Below, in pieces: positions 8,331 through 23,300 of a DNA stretch of 64,000 nucleotides. Both the position numbers and the translations under genes were made by a program. Source of the stretch: Streptomyces qinzhouensis (lineage in GTDB: Bacteria; Actinomycetota; Actinomycetes; Streptomycetales; Streptomycetaceae); assembly GCF_007856155.1 (NCBI RefSeq), contig NZ_CP042266.1, positions 7,006,001 through 7,070,000 on the forward strand. The letters are read 5' to 3'. The notes beneath the pieces were generated by a model that saw only the letters and a program-made list of their open reading frames with translations, made no database searches and had not been told where the DNA came from. Each line of letters begins with the position of its first letter. Within the stretch, counting starts at the first letter, position 1.

Positions 8331-11300
8331 ATGGTTAACGATGAGACACTTGTCAAGTACCTGCGGCAGGTTACTGCCGACCTTCGGGAGAGCCGCCGCC
8401 AAGTGGCGGAGCTCGAGGAGCGGGCGGCGGAGCCGCTGGCCATTGTGGGAATGGCCTGCCGCCTCCCCGGCGGGGTGAGTTCGCCGGACGAACTGTGGCG
8501 GCTGGCCCTCGAAGGCCGGGAGGGGATATCCGGCTTCCCCACCAACCGCGGCTGGGACGTGGACGGGCTCTACGACCCGGACCCGGAGCGCCAGGGGACC
8601 TCGTACACCCGTGAGGGAGGTTTTCTCCACGAGGCCGGTGACTTCGACCCCGCATTCTTCGGGATTTCCCCGCGCGAGGCCCTGGCCATGGACCCCCAGC
8701 AGAGGCTCCTTCTGGAGACCTCCTGGGAAGCGGTGGAGAGCGCGGGCATCGACCCCCAGACCCTCAAGGGCGCCGGCGTCGGTGTGTTCACCGGCATGAG
8801 CTACCACGACTACATATCCCAGATCGACGCCGTGCCCGATGGCCTGGAAGGCTATCTCGGGACCGGGAACGCGGGCAGTGTGGTCTCCGGCCGGGTCGCC
8901 TATGTGATGGGGCTCGAAGGCCCGGCGGTGACCATCGATACGGCGTGTTCGTCGTCGCTGGTCGCCCTGCATCTGGCGGGTCAGGCCCTGCGTGACGGCG
9001 AGTGCTCCATGGCACTCGCCGGCGGTGTCACCGTGATGGCGACGGCCGCCACGTTCGTGGACTTCAGCCGTCAGCGCGGACTGGCCCCCGACGGCCGCTG
9101 CAAGTCCTTCGCCGCGGCGGCGGACGGCACCGGCTGGGCCGAGGGCGCCGGAATGCTGTTGGTGGAGCGGCTTTCGGACGCTCAGCGGCTCGGTCATCCG
9201 GTGCTCGCGGTGATCCGTTCCAGCGCCGTCAACCAGGACGGCGCCAGCAACGGCCTCACCGCCCCCAACGGCCCCTCCCAGCAGCGGGTCATCCGCCAGG
9301 CACTGTCGTCCGGTGGCCTGTCCACCGCCGATGTCGACGCCGTCGAGGCCCATGGCACGGGTACACCGCTGGGTGACCCGATCGAGGCGCAGGCGCTGCT
9401 GGCGACGTACGGCCAAGGACGTCCGGAGGGCCGTCCGCTCTGGCTCGGCTCCATCAAGTCGAACATCGGCCACGCGCAGGCCGCCGCCGGTGTCGCCGGT
9501 GTGATCAAGATGGTGATGGCGCTCCGCCACGGCATCCTTCCCGCGACGCTCAACCTCGACGAACCGACGCCGCACGTCGACTGGGCGAGCGGTGCGGTGT
9601 CGCTCCTCCGGGAGACGACTCCCTGGCCTGAAACGGGTCGCCCGCGCCGGGCGGGTGTCTCCTCGTTCGGTATCAGCGGTACGAACGCGCACACCATCCT
9701 CGAACAGGCCCCGGCGGAGCCCGAGCCCGGGCCCGCCGTGTCTGTCTCCGGCACCGGCGGTGCCCTGCCGTTCGTCGTCTCAGGGCGTGGCACTGCGGCC
9801 GCCCGGGCCCAGGCCGCTCGGCTGAGCGACTGGATCCGGGAACGCCCCGAGGACGCTCTCCCCGATATCGCGCGCTCTCTGATCACCTCACGGCCCGCCT
9901 TCGAGGACCGGCGGGTGGTCGTGGCCGCCGACCGTGAGTCCCTGCTCGCCGCCCTGGCCGCGGCCGGGCGCGGCGAACCGTACCCCGGGCTGACCACCCC
10001 CACCAGCGGCGAGATCCCCGGCGACCGGTCCGTGTTTGTGTTCCCGGGGCAGGGGTCGCAGTGGGTGGGTATGGGGCGTGAGCTGTATGCGTCGTCTGAG
10101 GTGTTCCGGGGGCGGTTGGACGAGTGTGCGGCGGCGTTGGATCCGTTGGTGGACTGGTCCCTGGTCGATGTTGTACGGGGTGACTCCGGTGCTCCTGGTT
10201 TGGAGCGGGTGGATGTGGTCCAGCCCGTGCTCTGGGCTGTGATGGTTTCCCTGGCCGCCGTCTGGGAGTCGTGGGGTGTGGTTCCGGCCGCGGTGGTGGG
10301 TCATTCGCAGGGGGAGATCGCGGCTGCGTGTGTGGCGGGTGGGTTGTCGGTTGGCGACGCCGCGAAGGTGGTGGCGTTGCGGAGTCGTGCGCTGCGGGCG
10401 ATGGCGGGTGACGGGGCGATGGTGTCGGTCGCCCTCGCGGCGACGGAAGCCGAAGCACTGACCGGCGACGGAGTGTCCCTGGCCGCGGTCAACGGCCCGG
10501 CGTCCGTCGTACTGTCCGGGGACCGGTCCGCCCTGACCCCGGTGGTGGAGCGGCTGCGTGCCGAGGGGGTGCGGACGAAGTGGGTGCCGGTGGACTACGC
10601 CTCCCACTCCGCCCATATGGAGCGCATCCATGAGGAGCTGCTGGAGGTCCTCTCCGGTATTGAGCCCGTGGCCTCCCGGGTCCCGCTGTATTCGACGGTG
10701 TCGGCCGGGGTCATCGATACCTCGGTCATGGATGCCGGCTACTGGTTCGACAATATTCGGGGCACGGTCCGTTTCCATGAGACCGTTCAGGCTCTGATCG
10801 CCGACGGCCTCACCGCCTTCGTCGAGATCTCACCGCATCCCGTTCTGGCGATGAGTGTGCAGGACACCCTCGACCAGGCCGACACCACCGGCCTGTCCAT
10901 CGGAACCCTGCGCCGTGACGAGAACGAGCACGAGTCGTTCCTGACCGCCGCCGCCGAACTCCTCGTCGCCGGAGCCACCGTCGACTGGACCGCCGTCCTG
11001 GACGGGCACGGCGGCCAGCGGGTCCCCCTGCCCACCTACGCCTTCCAACGCGAACGCTTCTGGCTCCAGTCCGCGACAGGCACCATCGGCGACGCCGCCG
11101 GGCTCGGCCAGGGCGTCATCGGACACCCGCTCCTCGGCGCGCTGGTCGCGGTCGCCGACCGCGATGTGGCCGTATTCACCGGCCGGATCTCGCTGCGTAC
11201 GCACCCCTGGCTGGCCGACCACGCCGTCCTGGGTACCGTGATCCTGCCCGGCACCGCCCATGTGGAGCTGGCGATCCGCGCCGGGGACCAGGTGGGCGCC

Positions 11301-14300
11301 GCCCGCCTGGAGGAACTTGTCATCCACAGCCCGCTGCTCCTCACCGACGGAGCCAACGAGGCAGGTGAGGCAGGTGAGACAGGGGAGGGAGTCGACCTCC
11401 AGGTCGTCGTCGGCGCCGCCGACGAATCCGGCTACCGCACCGTCGACATCCACTCCCGCCCGCACACCGAAGCCGACTGGAGCCAGGACGACTGGACCCA
11501 TCACGCGTCCGGCACGCTGACCAGCGCGCCGGGCCGGCCCGCCGAGCCGCCCGCGGAGCCGGCGGCCTGGCCGCCACCGGACGCCACCCCCGTCGACCTG
11601 GACGGCGTATACGACCGGCTGGCCGTGGCCGGATTCGGCTACGGCCCGGTCTTCCAGGGCCTGCGCACCACCTGGCGCAGCGGACAGGACGTGTACGCCG
11701 AGGTCGAACTGAAGGCCGGGGACATCACCGATCCGGCGGACTACGGCATCCACCCCGCGCTCTTCGACGCGGCCCTGCACGCGATGAGCCTGACCTCGGT
11801 GGGCGACGGACCCCAGGACGCCGAGGCCAACCAGGGTCGGCTGCCCTTCTCCTGGTCCGGTGTCTCCTTGTACGCGGGCGGCGCGAGCATGCTGCGGGTA
11901 CGGCTGAGACGCGAGAGCGAGGACACGGTCAGCCTGGTCGCCGCCGACCCCACCGGCGCCCCGGTCTTCTCGGTCGACTCCCTGGTGCTGAGGCCGGTGA
12001 CGGCGGAGCAGGTCCGTGAGCGGCGCGGCGCCCGGGTCGAGAACATGTTCACCCTCGACTGGGCCGCGCTCGACCCCGCCCGGGTCGGAGCGGCCGGCCG
12101 CGCGGGCACCGGCACCTTCGCCGTCCTGACCACCCTGGACGAGCGGGGCTCCGCCGCCGTACGGCAAGGACTTGTACGGCAGGGAATCGGCGCCGGGACA
12201 GGCTCCACCCTGGCGGAACTGGCCGAACTGGCGAAACTGGCCGCGCTCGCCGAGGAAGGGCCCGCGCCGGAGACCGTGGTGCTGCCCGCCGTCGCCCTCC
12301 CCGAAGGGGCCGCCGGTGCGCGGCAGGCCGCCTGCGCGGTGCTGGAGCTGGTGCAGGAGTGGCTGCGTGATTCCCGTTGGGACGCGTCCCGGCTGGCCGT
12401 GCTGACCAGCGGCGCGGTCGCCGTCGGACCCGACGAGGACGACCTCCGCGATCTCGCGGCGGCTACGGTCTGGGGTCTGATACGGACCGCACAGTCCGAG
12501 CATCCCGACCGCTTCGTCCTGGTCGATGCCGATGAGCGGGCGATCGGCGACGGCTCCTGGCTGCCCGGGGCGCTCAGCGGAGAGCCCCAGACGGCGGTGC
12601 GGGCCGGTGACTCCTATCTGGCGCGGGTCCACCGGGCCCACGCCGCGGAGGAGGACGGCGAGCCACCGCGGGCATGGGATCCCTCCGGCACCGTCCTCGT
12701 GGTCGGCGGCACCGGTGTGCTCGGCTCGCTGATCGCCCGTCATCTCGTGGACCGCGGGGCCCGCAGGCTGCTGCTCACCAGCCGTCGGGGCATCGAAGCC
12801 CCCGGCGCCCGTGACCTGGTGGCCCGGCTGACGGCCGACGGCACGACGGTCGAGGTCGCGGCCTGCGACGCCGCCGACGCGGAAGCCCTGGCCGCCACCT
12901 TGGCCGGTATCCCGCCGGAGCATCCGCTGACCGCCGTCGTCCACACCGCCGGTGTACTGGACGACGGAGTGATCGAATCGCTGACGCCGGAGCGCTTCGA
13001 CGCCGTGTTCGCGTCCAAGGTGGACGCCGCGTGGAATCTCCACCGGCTCACCGAGGAACTGCCACTCGCCGCGTTCATGATGTTCTCCTCGGCCTCCGGC
13101 ACATTCGGCAACGCGGGCCAGGCGAACTACTCGGCCGCCAACGCGTTCGTGGACGCCCTGGCCCAGTACCGGCGGGCCCGGGGGCTGCCCGCCGTGGCCG
13201 TCGGCTGGGGCCTGTGGGCCGAGGCCAGCGGCATGACCGGCCATCTGGACGAGGCCGACCGGGGCAGGATCAGCCGCGGCGGCGCGGGGGCGCTCTCCAT
13301 CGGCCAGGGCCTCGCCCTCTTCGACGCGGCGCTCGCCGCGCCCCGGGCCGCTGTGCTCGGTATGCGGCTGAACACCTCGGTCCTGCGGGCCCAGGCCGCC
13401 GGCGGAGTGCTGCCCCATCTGTTGCGTGATCTGGTACGGGTACCGGTCCGCCGGGCCGCATCCGCCGAGGGCGCCGGGGGCGGCGGGCTGGCCGAACGGC
13501 TCGCCGGGACGGACCCCGCCGAGCAGCAGCGACTCGTCCTGGAACTGGTCCGTACCCATGTCGCCGCCGTACTCGGACATACCGACCCGGAGCGGGTCGG
13601 CGCAGGCAAGGCATTCCGGGAGCTGGGCTTCGACTCCCTGACCTCGGTGGAGCTCCGCAACCGGCTCAACGCGGCCACCGGACTCCGGCTCCCCGCCACC
13701 CTGGTCTTCGACCACCCCACCTCCACCGCCATCGCGGAACTCGTACGGGAGCAGATACTCGGCCAGGACCCGGCCGCACCCAACCGGCCCGCCGCGTCGC
13801 CGAACCGGCCGGGGCCGTCGGACGAACCGCTCGCCGTCGTGGGCATGGCCTGCCGCTTCCCCGGCGGCGCCGGCTCGCCCGAAGAGCTGTGGAAACTGGT
13901 CATGGCGGGCGGCGACGGGATCACCACCTTCCCCGAGGACCGCGGCTGGGACGTTCAGGCCCTCTACGACCCGGACCCGGAGCACCAGGGGACCTCGTAC
14001 ACCCAGGAAGGCGGTTTCCTGCACGACGCCGGTGAGTTCGACGCGGGCTTCTTCGGGATCTCGCCGCGCGAGGCCCTGGCCATGGACCCGCAGCAACGGC
14101 TGCTCCTGGAGGCCGGCTGGCAGGCGGTCGAGAGCGCCGGGATCGACCCGCTGACTCTCAAGGGCAGCGACACCGGCGTCTTCGCCGGACTGATGTACCA
14201 CGACTACGCCTCCCGGCTCGCGTCGGTGCCCGAAGGCCTTGAGGGCTATCTCGGCACGGGCAACGCGGGCAGCGTCGTATCGGGCCGGGTCGCCTACGTA

Positions 14301-17300
14301 CTGGGGACCGAGGGCCCGGCGGTGACGGTGGACACGGCGTGCTCGTCGTCGCTGGTCGCCCTGCATTTGGCAGGTCAGGCCCTGCGTCAGGGCGAGTGCT
14401 CCATGGCGCTCGCCGGCGGAGTCACCGTCATGTCGACACCGGACGCCTTTGTCGACTTCAGCCGCCAACGGGCCTTCGCACCGGACGCGCGATGCAAGGC
14501 GTTCGCGGCCGCCGCCGACGGCACAGGATGGTCCGAAGGCGTCGGCATGGTCCTTCTCGAACGGCTCTCGGACGCGCGGCGGCGCGGCCATACCGTCCTC
14601 GCCGTGCTGCGCTCCAGCGCCGTCAACCAGGACGGCGCGAGCAATGGTCTGACGGCACCGAACGGCCCCTCGCAGCAACGGGTGATCCGCCAGGCGCTCT
14701 CGGCGGCCGGACTGTCGACCTCCGATGTGGACGCGGTCGAGGCCCATGGCACGGGGACGGCGCTGGGCGACCCGATCGAGGCCCAGGCACTTCTTGCCAC
14801 GTACGGGCAGGACCGTCCGGAAGGACGTCCGTTGCGGCTGGGTTCCCTGAAGTCCAACATCGGGCACACGCAGGCGGCTGCCGGTGTGGCCGGCGTCATC
14901 AAGATGGTGATGGCCCTGCGGCACGGCGTACTGCCCCCGACCCTGCATGTGGACGAGCCGACGCCGCATGTCGACTGGGCGAGCGGCGCCGTCGAGTTGC
15001 TGACCGAGGCCGTGCCCTGGCCCGAGACCGGCCGTCCGCGTCGGGCTGCGGTGTCGTCGTTCGGGATCAGCGGGACGAACGCGCACGCGATTCTGGAGCA
15101 GGCGCCGGACGACGGCACCGTCGAGGTGCCTGCTGTGGACGATGGCGTCCTGGTGCCGTGGGTGGTGTCGGGTCGGGGTGCTGATGGTGTGCGGGGGCAG
15201 GCGGCGCGGTTGCACGCATGGCTGCTGGAACGTCCCGAGGACCGTTCGGTGGATATCGGGCATTCGCTGTTGTCGTCGCGGTCGTTGTTCGAGGACCGGC
15301 TGGTGGTTCTGGGCTCCGGGCGTGAGTCGCTGCTGGACGGGTTGGCGGCGGCTGCTGAGGGCGCTCCGTGGCCCGGACTGGTCCAGCCGACGGCGGATGT
15401 GTCCGTGGGGCGCTGCGTCTTCGTCTTCCCGGGGCAGGGATCGCAGTGGGTGGGTATGGGGCGTGAGCTGTACGCCTCCTCGCCGGTGTTCCGGGAGCGG
15501 TTGGACGAGTGCGCGGCGGCGCTGGATCCGTTGGTGGACTGGTCTCTGATCGATGTTGTACGGGGTGATGAGGGTGCTCCTGGTTTGGAGCGGGTGGATG
15601 TGGTCCAGCCCGTGCTCTGGGCGGTGATGGTCTCCCTGGCCGCCGTCTGGGAGTCGTGGGGTGTGGTCCCGGCCGCTGTGGTGGGCCACTCCCAGGGGGA
15701 GATCGCTGCCGCCTGCGTGGCGGGGGGTCTTTCGGTCGGCGACGCGGCGAAGGTCGTGGCGTTGCGGAGCCGTGCGCTGCGGGCCATGGCGGGCGACGGG
15801 GCGATGGTGTCGGTCGCGCTCCCGGCGGCCGAAGCCGAAGCACTGACCGGGGACGGAGTGTCTCTCGCCGCGGTCAACGGCCCGGCGTCCGTCGTACTCT
15901 CGGGGGACCGGTCTGCCCTGACCCCGGTAGTGGAACGCCTGCGCGCCGAGAGGGTGCGGAGCAAATGGGTGCCGGTGGACTACGCCTCCCACTCCGCCCA
16001 TATGGAACGTATCCGCGAAGAGCTGCTGGACGTCCTCTCCGGGATCACACCGAGCAGCTCCCGGGTCCCGCTGTACTCGACGGTGTCGGCCGGGGTCATC
16101 GACACCTCGGTCATGGACGCCGGCTACTGGTTCGACAATATTCGGGGCACGGTCCGTTTCCACGAGACCGTCCAGGCCCTGATCGCCGACGGCCTCACCG
16201 CCTTCGTGGAGGTGTCCCCACATCCTGTTCTGGCGATGAGTGTGCAGGACACCCTCGACCAGGCCGACACCACCGGTCTGTCCATCGGCACCCTGCGCCG
16301 CGACGAGAACGAACACGAGTCGTTCCTGACCGCCGCTGCCGAACTCTTCGTCGCCGGAGCCACCGTCGACTGGAACACCGCGGCCTACACCGACCGCGAC
16401 ACCCGCCAAGTGCCGCTCCCCACCTACGCCTTCCAGCGCGAACGCTTCTGGCTGCCGACCGGCGGAGGAGCCACCGGCGATGCCGCCGGGCTCGGCCTCG
16501 GCACCGTACGCCACCCGCTACTGGGTGCCGCCGTGAGTGTCGCCGAGAACGGGACAACCCTGCTCAGCGGCCGAATATCGCTGCGTACCCACCCCTGGCT
16601 GGCCGACCACGCCGTCCTCGGCTCCGTGCTCCTGCCCGGCACCGCGTTCCTGGAGCTCGCCGTACGCGCCGGTGACCAGGTCGGCTGCGGCCGGGTCGAG
16701 GAACTCGTCATCCAAGCACCGCTGGTACTCACCAGTGACGAGGCAGTGGATGTCCAGGTCATCGTCGGCGCCCCGGACGGATCCGGACTCCGGGCCGTCG
16801 ACATCTACTCCCGTACCCACACCGAAGGGGAGTGGGCGGACGAGGCATGGACCCTGCACGCCGCTGGCGCCCTCGACGCCTCGCCGGCGAACACAGGGCC
16901 GGACACCGCGGCCGGCGCCGACCCCGCGGGGACCGATCTGACCGTCTGGCCGCCGCCGCGGGCGACACCCGTCGAACTCGACGGATTCTACGAACTCCTC
17001 GGCGGCAGCGGATTCCAGTACGGCCCGCTCTTCCAAGGCCTGCGCGCCGCCTGGCGCAGCGGGGACGACATCTACGCCGAAGTCGGGCTGCCCGAGCACG
17101 AGCACGCCGCCACGGACGGATTCGGAATCCACCCGGCGCTGTTCGACGGGGCGCTGCACGGCATCGTCCTCGGCACCACCACCGACGGCGCTGCGACCGA
17201 GCCCCGGGGGCTGCTGCCGTTCTCCTGGACGGGTGTGTCGCTGTACGCGAGCGGGGCCTCGGTACTTCGCGTACGGCTGCGACGGCAGGGCGGCGACGCG

Positions 17301-20300
17301 GTGGCCCTGATCGCCGCCGACCCCACCGGCGCCCCGGTCGTCTCGGTCGACTCCCTGGTACTGCGGCCGGTGACGGCCGATCAGGTACGGCCCGGTGGCG
17401 GCGCGCGCCGCTCCCACCTGTACGCACTCGACTGGACGCCCACCGCCGGTGGCGCACCGGCGGGCGGAGACAGGACCTGGGGCGTACTGGATACCGAAGC
17501 CGCCGGTGCCATGGCCGCGGGCGCGGTCCCCGGGGCCCGGCGCGGCCCACTGGACGCCCTGCTCGCCGATGGATCCGTACCGGACGTGGTCCTGCTGGAA
17601 ACCGCCGCAGCCACCGCAGCCACCGCAGCCACCGCAGCCGCCGCAGCCGACGGAGCTGCCGGAATCCACGGCGCGGCTGCCGCCCGCGACCTGGTCGGCG
17701 CGGTGCTGGCGACGGTCCAGGAGTGGCTGGCCACCCCCGGCACCGAGGCCGCCAGGCTCGTGGTGCTCACCCGGGGCGCCGTCGCCGTCGGCCCGGACGA
17801 CGACATCACCGATCTTCCGGCGGCCTCCGTATGGGGCCTGCTGCGGGTGGCCCAGAACGAGCACCCGGACCGCTTCGTCCTCGTGGACGCCGACGCGGCG
17901 GTGAAGTCGGGCGCCGTACAGGACGCCGTGGAACTGGACGAACCGCAGATCGCGCTGCGCGGTGACACCGTGTACGTACCCCGGGTGCACCGGGCGCCGG
18001 ACGGGGCCGACGACGGGCCGCGCGACTGGAACGTACCCGGTACGGTCCTGGTGACCGGCGGCACCGGAACCCTGGGCACCGCGGTCGCGGAACATCTCGC
18101 GGCGGGCGGCGCACAGCGGTTGCTGCTGGTCAGCCGACAGGGCCCGGACGCGCCCGGCGCCCGGGAACTCGCCGCACGGCTCACAGCCGCCGGCACCGCG
18201 ACCGAAGTGGCGGCCTGCGATGTCGCCGACCGGACGGCGCTCGCCGGGCTGCTCGCCGAGATCCCCGCCGAACAGCCGCTGACGGCAGTGGTGCACGCGG
18301 CGGGCACCCTGGACGACGGCATCCTGGAATCGCTCACTCCCGAGCGGATCGCGGCCGTCTTCGCACCCAAGGCGGACGCCGCCTGGCATCTGCACGAGCT
18401 GACGGCCGAGCTGCCGCTGACCGCGTTCGTCCTCTTCTCCTCCGCCGCCGGTACCTTCGGCAGCGCCGGACAGGGCAACTACGCCGCCGCCAACGCCTTC
18501 CTGGACGCCCTGGCCCAGCACCGGCGCGCCCGCGGCCTGCCCGCGGTCTCCCTCGGCTGGGGCCTGTGGGCCGAGACCAGCGCACTGACCGGGCGGCTCA
18601 GCCAGGGCGACCGGGACCGGATGGACCGGACCGGCGCGGGCGCCCTCGGCACCGATGAGGGCCTGGCGCTGCTCGACACGGCGGTCGACACCTCGCGTGC
18701 CACGCTGCTGCCGATGCGGATGAACACCGCCGCCCTGCACAGCCAGGCCAACTCCGGCGCGCTGCCGCAGCTGCTGCGCGACCTGGTCCGGGTACCCGCG
18801 CGGCGCACCGCGGCCGGTGACGCGGGCACCGGCAATCCGCTCGCCGCCCGGCTCACCGGCCGGACCGGCCCCGAGCAGCAGCGAATCGTCCTCGACCTCG
18901 TACGCGGCCATGTCGCCGCCGTCCTCGGCCACAGCGACCCCAAGAGCATCGGCGCCCACCGGGCCTTCCGCGACCTGGGGTTCGACTCGCTGACCGCCGT
19001 GGAACTGCGGAACCGCCTCAGCGCCGCCACCGCGATCCGGCTCCCCGCCACCCTGATCTTCGACTGCCCGACCCCGGAGGCCATCGCCGGCTTCGTCCTC
19101 GAACGGGCACTGGGCCAGGGCGAACACACGGACCGGCCGCGCGCGGTGGCCACCACCGCCGACGAGCCGATGGCCGTGATCGGCATGGCCTGCCGCTTCC
19201 CCGGCGGAGTGGCCTCGCCGGAGGATCTGTGGCGGCTGGTCGCCGAAGGCCGGGACGGAATCTCGGGCTTCCCCGCCGACCGTGGCTGGGACCTGGCCAA
19301 CCTCTACCACCCCGACCCCGAGCACGAGGGCACCACCTACACCCGCGAGGGCGGCTTCCTCCACGAGGCGGGCCGGTTCGACCCCGGCTTCTTCGGGATC
19401 TCGCCGCGCGAGGCGGTCGCCATGGACCCACAGCAGCGGCTGCTCCTGGAAACCTCCTGGGAGGCGGTCGAGAGCGCCGGGATCGACCCGCTGACCCTGC
19501 GGGGCACGGACACCGGTGTCTTCGCCGGGCTGATGTACCACGACTACGCCGTCCAGCTCGCCGCCGTACCGGAAGGCGCGGAGGCGTTCCTCGGCATCGG
19601 CAACGCGGGCGGTGTCGCCTCCGGCCGGGTGGCGTACGTCCTCGGCACCGAGGGCCCGGCCGTCACGGTCGACACGGCGTGCTCCTCGTCGCTGGTCGCC
19701 CTGCACTGGGCGGCGCAGGCCCTCCGCCAGGGCGAATGCTCCATGGCACTCGCCGGAGGTGTCACCGTCATGGCCACCCCCGGCGCCTTCGTGGACTTCA
19801 GCCGTCAGCGCGGCCTCGCCGCCGACGGGCGGTGCAAGTCCTTCGCGGCGGGCGCCGACGGCACCGGCTGGGCCGAAGGCGTCGGCATGCTGCTGCTGGC
19901 CCGGCTCTCCGACGCACAGCGGCTCGGCCACCCCGTCCTCGCGGTGATCCGTTCCAGCGCCGTCAACCAGGACGGTGCGAGCAATGGTCTGACCGCCCCC
20001 AACGGCCCGTCGCAGCAGCGGGTGATCCGGCAGGCGCTCTCGGCGGCCGGACTGTCCGCCGCCGATGTGGACGCGGTCGAGGCCCATGGCACCGGCACCA
20101 CACTCGGCGACCCGATCGAGGCCCAGGCGCTCCTGGCCACCTACGGCCAGAACCGCCCCGAGGACCGGCCGCTCCGGCTCGGCTCGCTGAAGTCGAACAT
20201 CGGCCACGCCCAGGCCGCCGCCGGAGTCGCCGGTGTCATCAAGATGGTGATGGCCCTGCGGCACGGCATACTGCCCGCGACGCTGCACGTGGACGAACCC

Positions 20301-23300
20301 ACGCCGCACGTCGACTGGGCGAGCGGCGCCGTGGAACTCCTGGCCGAGTCCATGCCGTGGCCCGAAACCGGCCGACCGCGCCGGGCGGCGGTGTCCTCGT
20401 TCGGCATCAGTGGCACCAACGCCCACGCCATCCTCGAACAGGCCCCCGAAAGCATCTCCGAAACCATCTCCGAAGCCACCCCCGCCGCCGTGCCCGCACT
20501 CCCCGGCCCGGTGCCCTGGGTGGTCACCGGCCGCGGCCCCGCCGGGCTCCGCGGACAGGCCGCCCGGCTCGCCGAGTGGGCGCGGACGCACCCGGAGGCC
20601 GACGCCGCCGATATCGCCCGCTCCCTGGCCACCGCCCGGTCGGCGTTCGACGAGCGGCTGGTCGTCCTCGGCGCGGACCGCGAAGCTCTGATCGCCGGAG
20701 TGACGGCGGTGGGCCGGGGCGAACCCCGGCCCGGCGCGGTCCTCGGCGGACCCGGCGGCCTCGCCGCCGGGAGCGTGGGCCTGCTCTTCGCCGGACAGGG
20801 CTCGCAACGGCCCGGCATGGGCCGTGCGCTGGCCGCCGCGTCACCGGTTTTCGCCGCCGCCCTGGACGAGGTCTGCGCCGCCCTCGACCCGCATCTGGAC
20901 CAGCCGCTGCGGGACGTCCTGTTCGCCGAACCGGACACCCCGCGGGCCGCCCTGCTGGACCGCACCGGCTGGACCCAGCCCGCCCTGTTCGCCGTCGAGA
21001 TCGCCCTCTTCCGGCTGCTCCGGTCCTGGGGTGTCACCCCAGACTTCGTGGCCGGGCACTCCATCGGCGGACTCGCCGCCGCCCACGCGGCCGGAGTGCT
21101 GTCGCTCGCCGACGCGGCGACCGTCGTCGCCGCCCGGGGCCGGCTGATGGAGGCGCTGCCCGAGGGCGGTGCGATGGCCGCCCTCCAGACCACCGAGGAG
21201 GAAATCGCCGCGGAGCCGGGGATCCTGGACGGCCGGGTGTCGATCGCGGCCGTCAACGGCCCGCAGGCCGTCGTGATCTCCGGCGACGAGGACGCTGTCG
21301 ACGAGATCGCCGGCCACTGGCGGGCACAGGGGCGCAAGGCCAAGCGGCTGAAGGTCAGCCACGCCTTTCACTCCTCCCGGATGGAACCCGCGCTGGAGGA
21401 GTTCGAGCGCGTCCTCGCCTCGGTCACCCTCCAACCGCCGGTCGTCCCCGTCGTCTCCGACACCACCGGAGAGCCGCTCACCGACGCCGAGGCGACCTCG
21501 CCCCGCTACTGGGCCGAGCACATCCGCCGTCCGGTCCGCTTCCACCAGGTGATCACCACCCTCACCGCCCAGGGCGCCGACCGGCTCGTCGAACTCGGAC
21601 CGGACGGAGTGCTCAGCGCGATGGCCCGGCAGAGCCTCACCGGCGAGGCCGCCGCCGGCACCGTGGTGGTGCCGTTGCTGCGCACCGACCGAGACGAGTA
21701 CGAGGCCGCGCTCACCGCCGCCGCCACCCTGTTCGTCCACGGCACCCCCGTCGACTGGGCCGCGCTGCTCCAGCCGCTCGGCGGCCGCCGGGTGCCCCTG
21801 CCCACCTACGCCTTCCAGCACGAGCGGTACTGGCTGGAGGCGCGTACCAGCGCGGCCGACCCCGCCCCCGCCGGTCAGGACGCCGACTCCCCGTTCTGGG
21901 CGGCGGTCGAGCGCGGCGACGCCTCCGTACTCGCCGAAACCTTCGCCTCCGCCGGAGTGCGGGCCCCGGCGGAAGCCTGGGAGCCCGTACTGCCCGCCCT
22001 CGCCTCATGGCGGGAGAACCGGCACGGCCGCACCGCCACGGACTCCTGGCGCTACCGGGTCACCTGGAAGCTCCGCACCCGCACCCCGGCCGCCGTACTG
22101 ACCGGGAACTGGCTGCTGATCGTGCCCGACGGGCCGGAGCACAAGGAGGTCGGCGACCGCTGCGCGGAGGCCCTGGAGAAGTACGGCGCGACGGTGACCC
22201 TCCTCCGGGCCGGCCAACTCGGCCCGGACGACCGGGACGACCGGCCCGGGCTGGACGACCGGGACGACCGGGACGACGGGGACGACCGGCCCGGCCTGGA
22301 CGACCGTGCGGCGTGGCGCGCCCTGCTCCACGACGCCGTACAGCGCACCGGAACGGTCTCGGGCGTGGTGTCGCTCATCGGCCTGGCCGAGGAACCGCAC
22401 CCCCGCCATCCGTCCGTCCCCGAAGGACTGGCCGGAACCCTGGCGTTGGTGCAGGGGCTCGGCGACGCCGGAATCGGCGCCCCGCTCTGGTGCCTGACCC
22501 GGGGCGCGGTCTCCACCGGCGCAGCCGACCCGCTGCGCTCGCCCGACCAAGCCCTGCTGTGGGGGTTCGGCCGGGTCGTGGGCCTTGAGCACCCCGAGCG
22601 CTGGGGCGGACTGGTCGATCTCCCGGAGGAGCCCGGCACCCACTGCTGGGAGCAACTCTGCGGAATCCTCGCCGCCGCCGGCGACGAGGATCAACTCGCC
22701 GTACGCCCCTCCGGGGTGTTCCTGCGCCGGCTCACCCCGGCACCCGCCACCGGATCCCCGTCCCCGTCCCCGTCCCCGTCCCCGTCCCCGTCCCCGTCTC
22801 CGGACCGGGACCCGGACCCGGACCGGGGCGGAAACTGGACCCCGCACGGCACCGTACTGATCACCGGCGGCACCGGGGTGCTCGGCGCCCAGCTCGCCCG
22901 CTGGGCGGTCGCCGCCGGAGGACGCAGCCTGCTGCTGCTCAGCCGCCGCGGACCCGACGCACCCGGAGCCGGGGCGCTGCGCACGGAGCTGGAGGCCGCC
23001 GGAGCCCGTGTCTCCATCGTCTCCTGCGACATCACCGACCGGGCGGCGCTGGAGCGGGCCGTGGCCACCGTGCCCGACGGACAACCGCTGACCACCGTCG
23101 TCCACGCCGCCGGAGTCGACGTCCACCAGTACGAGCCCGCCGCCGGGCTCACCCTGGACCTGCTCGCCCCGGTGGTGGCGGCCAAGGTGGCCGGCGCCCG
23201 CGCCTTGGAGGACCTGATCGCGGACCAGCCGCAGATCGAGTCATTCGTCCTCTTCTCCTCCGGCGCCGGTATCTGGGGTGGCGGCGGACAGGGCTCGTAC

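Larger units (their letters stand above)
13823..19105 (+). other. PKS module D: KS-AT(methylmalonyl)-DH-KR(B-type)-ACP
   Basis: Same domain set as module C. The AT has GHSQGE/YASHS, the [12 protein letters not shown], the KR AAGTLDD and the [13 protein letters not shown]. Coming straight after module C, it should extend the chain to a conjugated dimethyl diene. The linker before the KR holds a run of alanine/threonine repeats at about 17601-17655. Confidence 0.87.

Noticed and set aside
10830..16514. A 1894-codon minus-strand open frame (and similar ones at 16518-20807, 50213-55138 and 56848-61950)
   Set aside because: These are antisense shadows of high-GC synthase genes. The plus frames contain all catalytic motifs and the minus translations show none.
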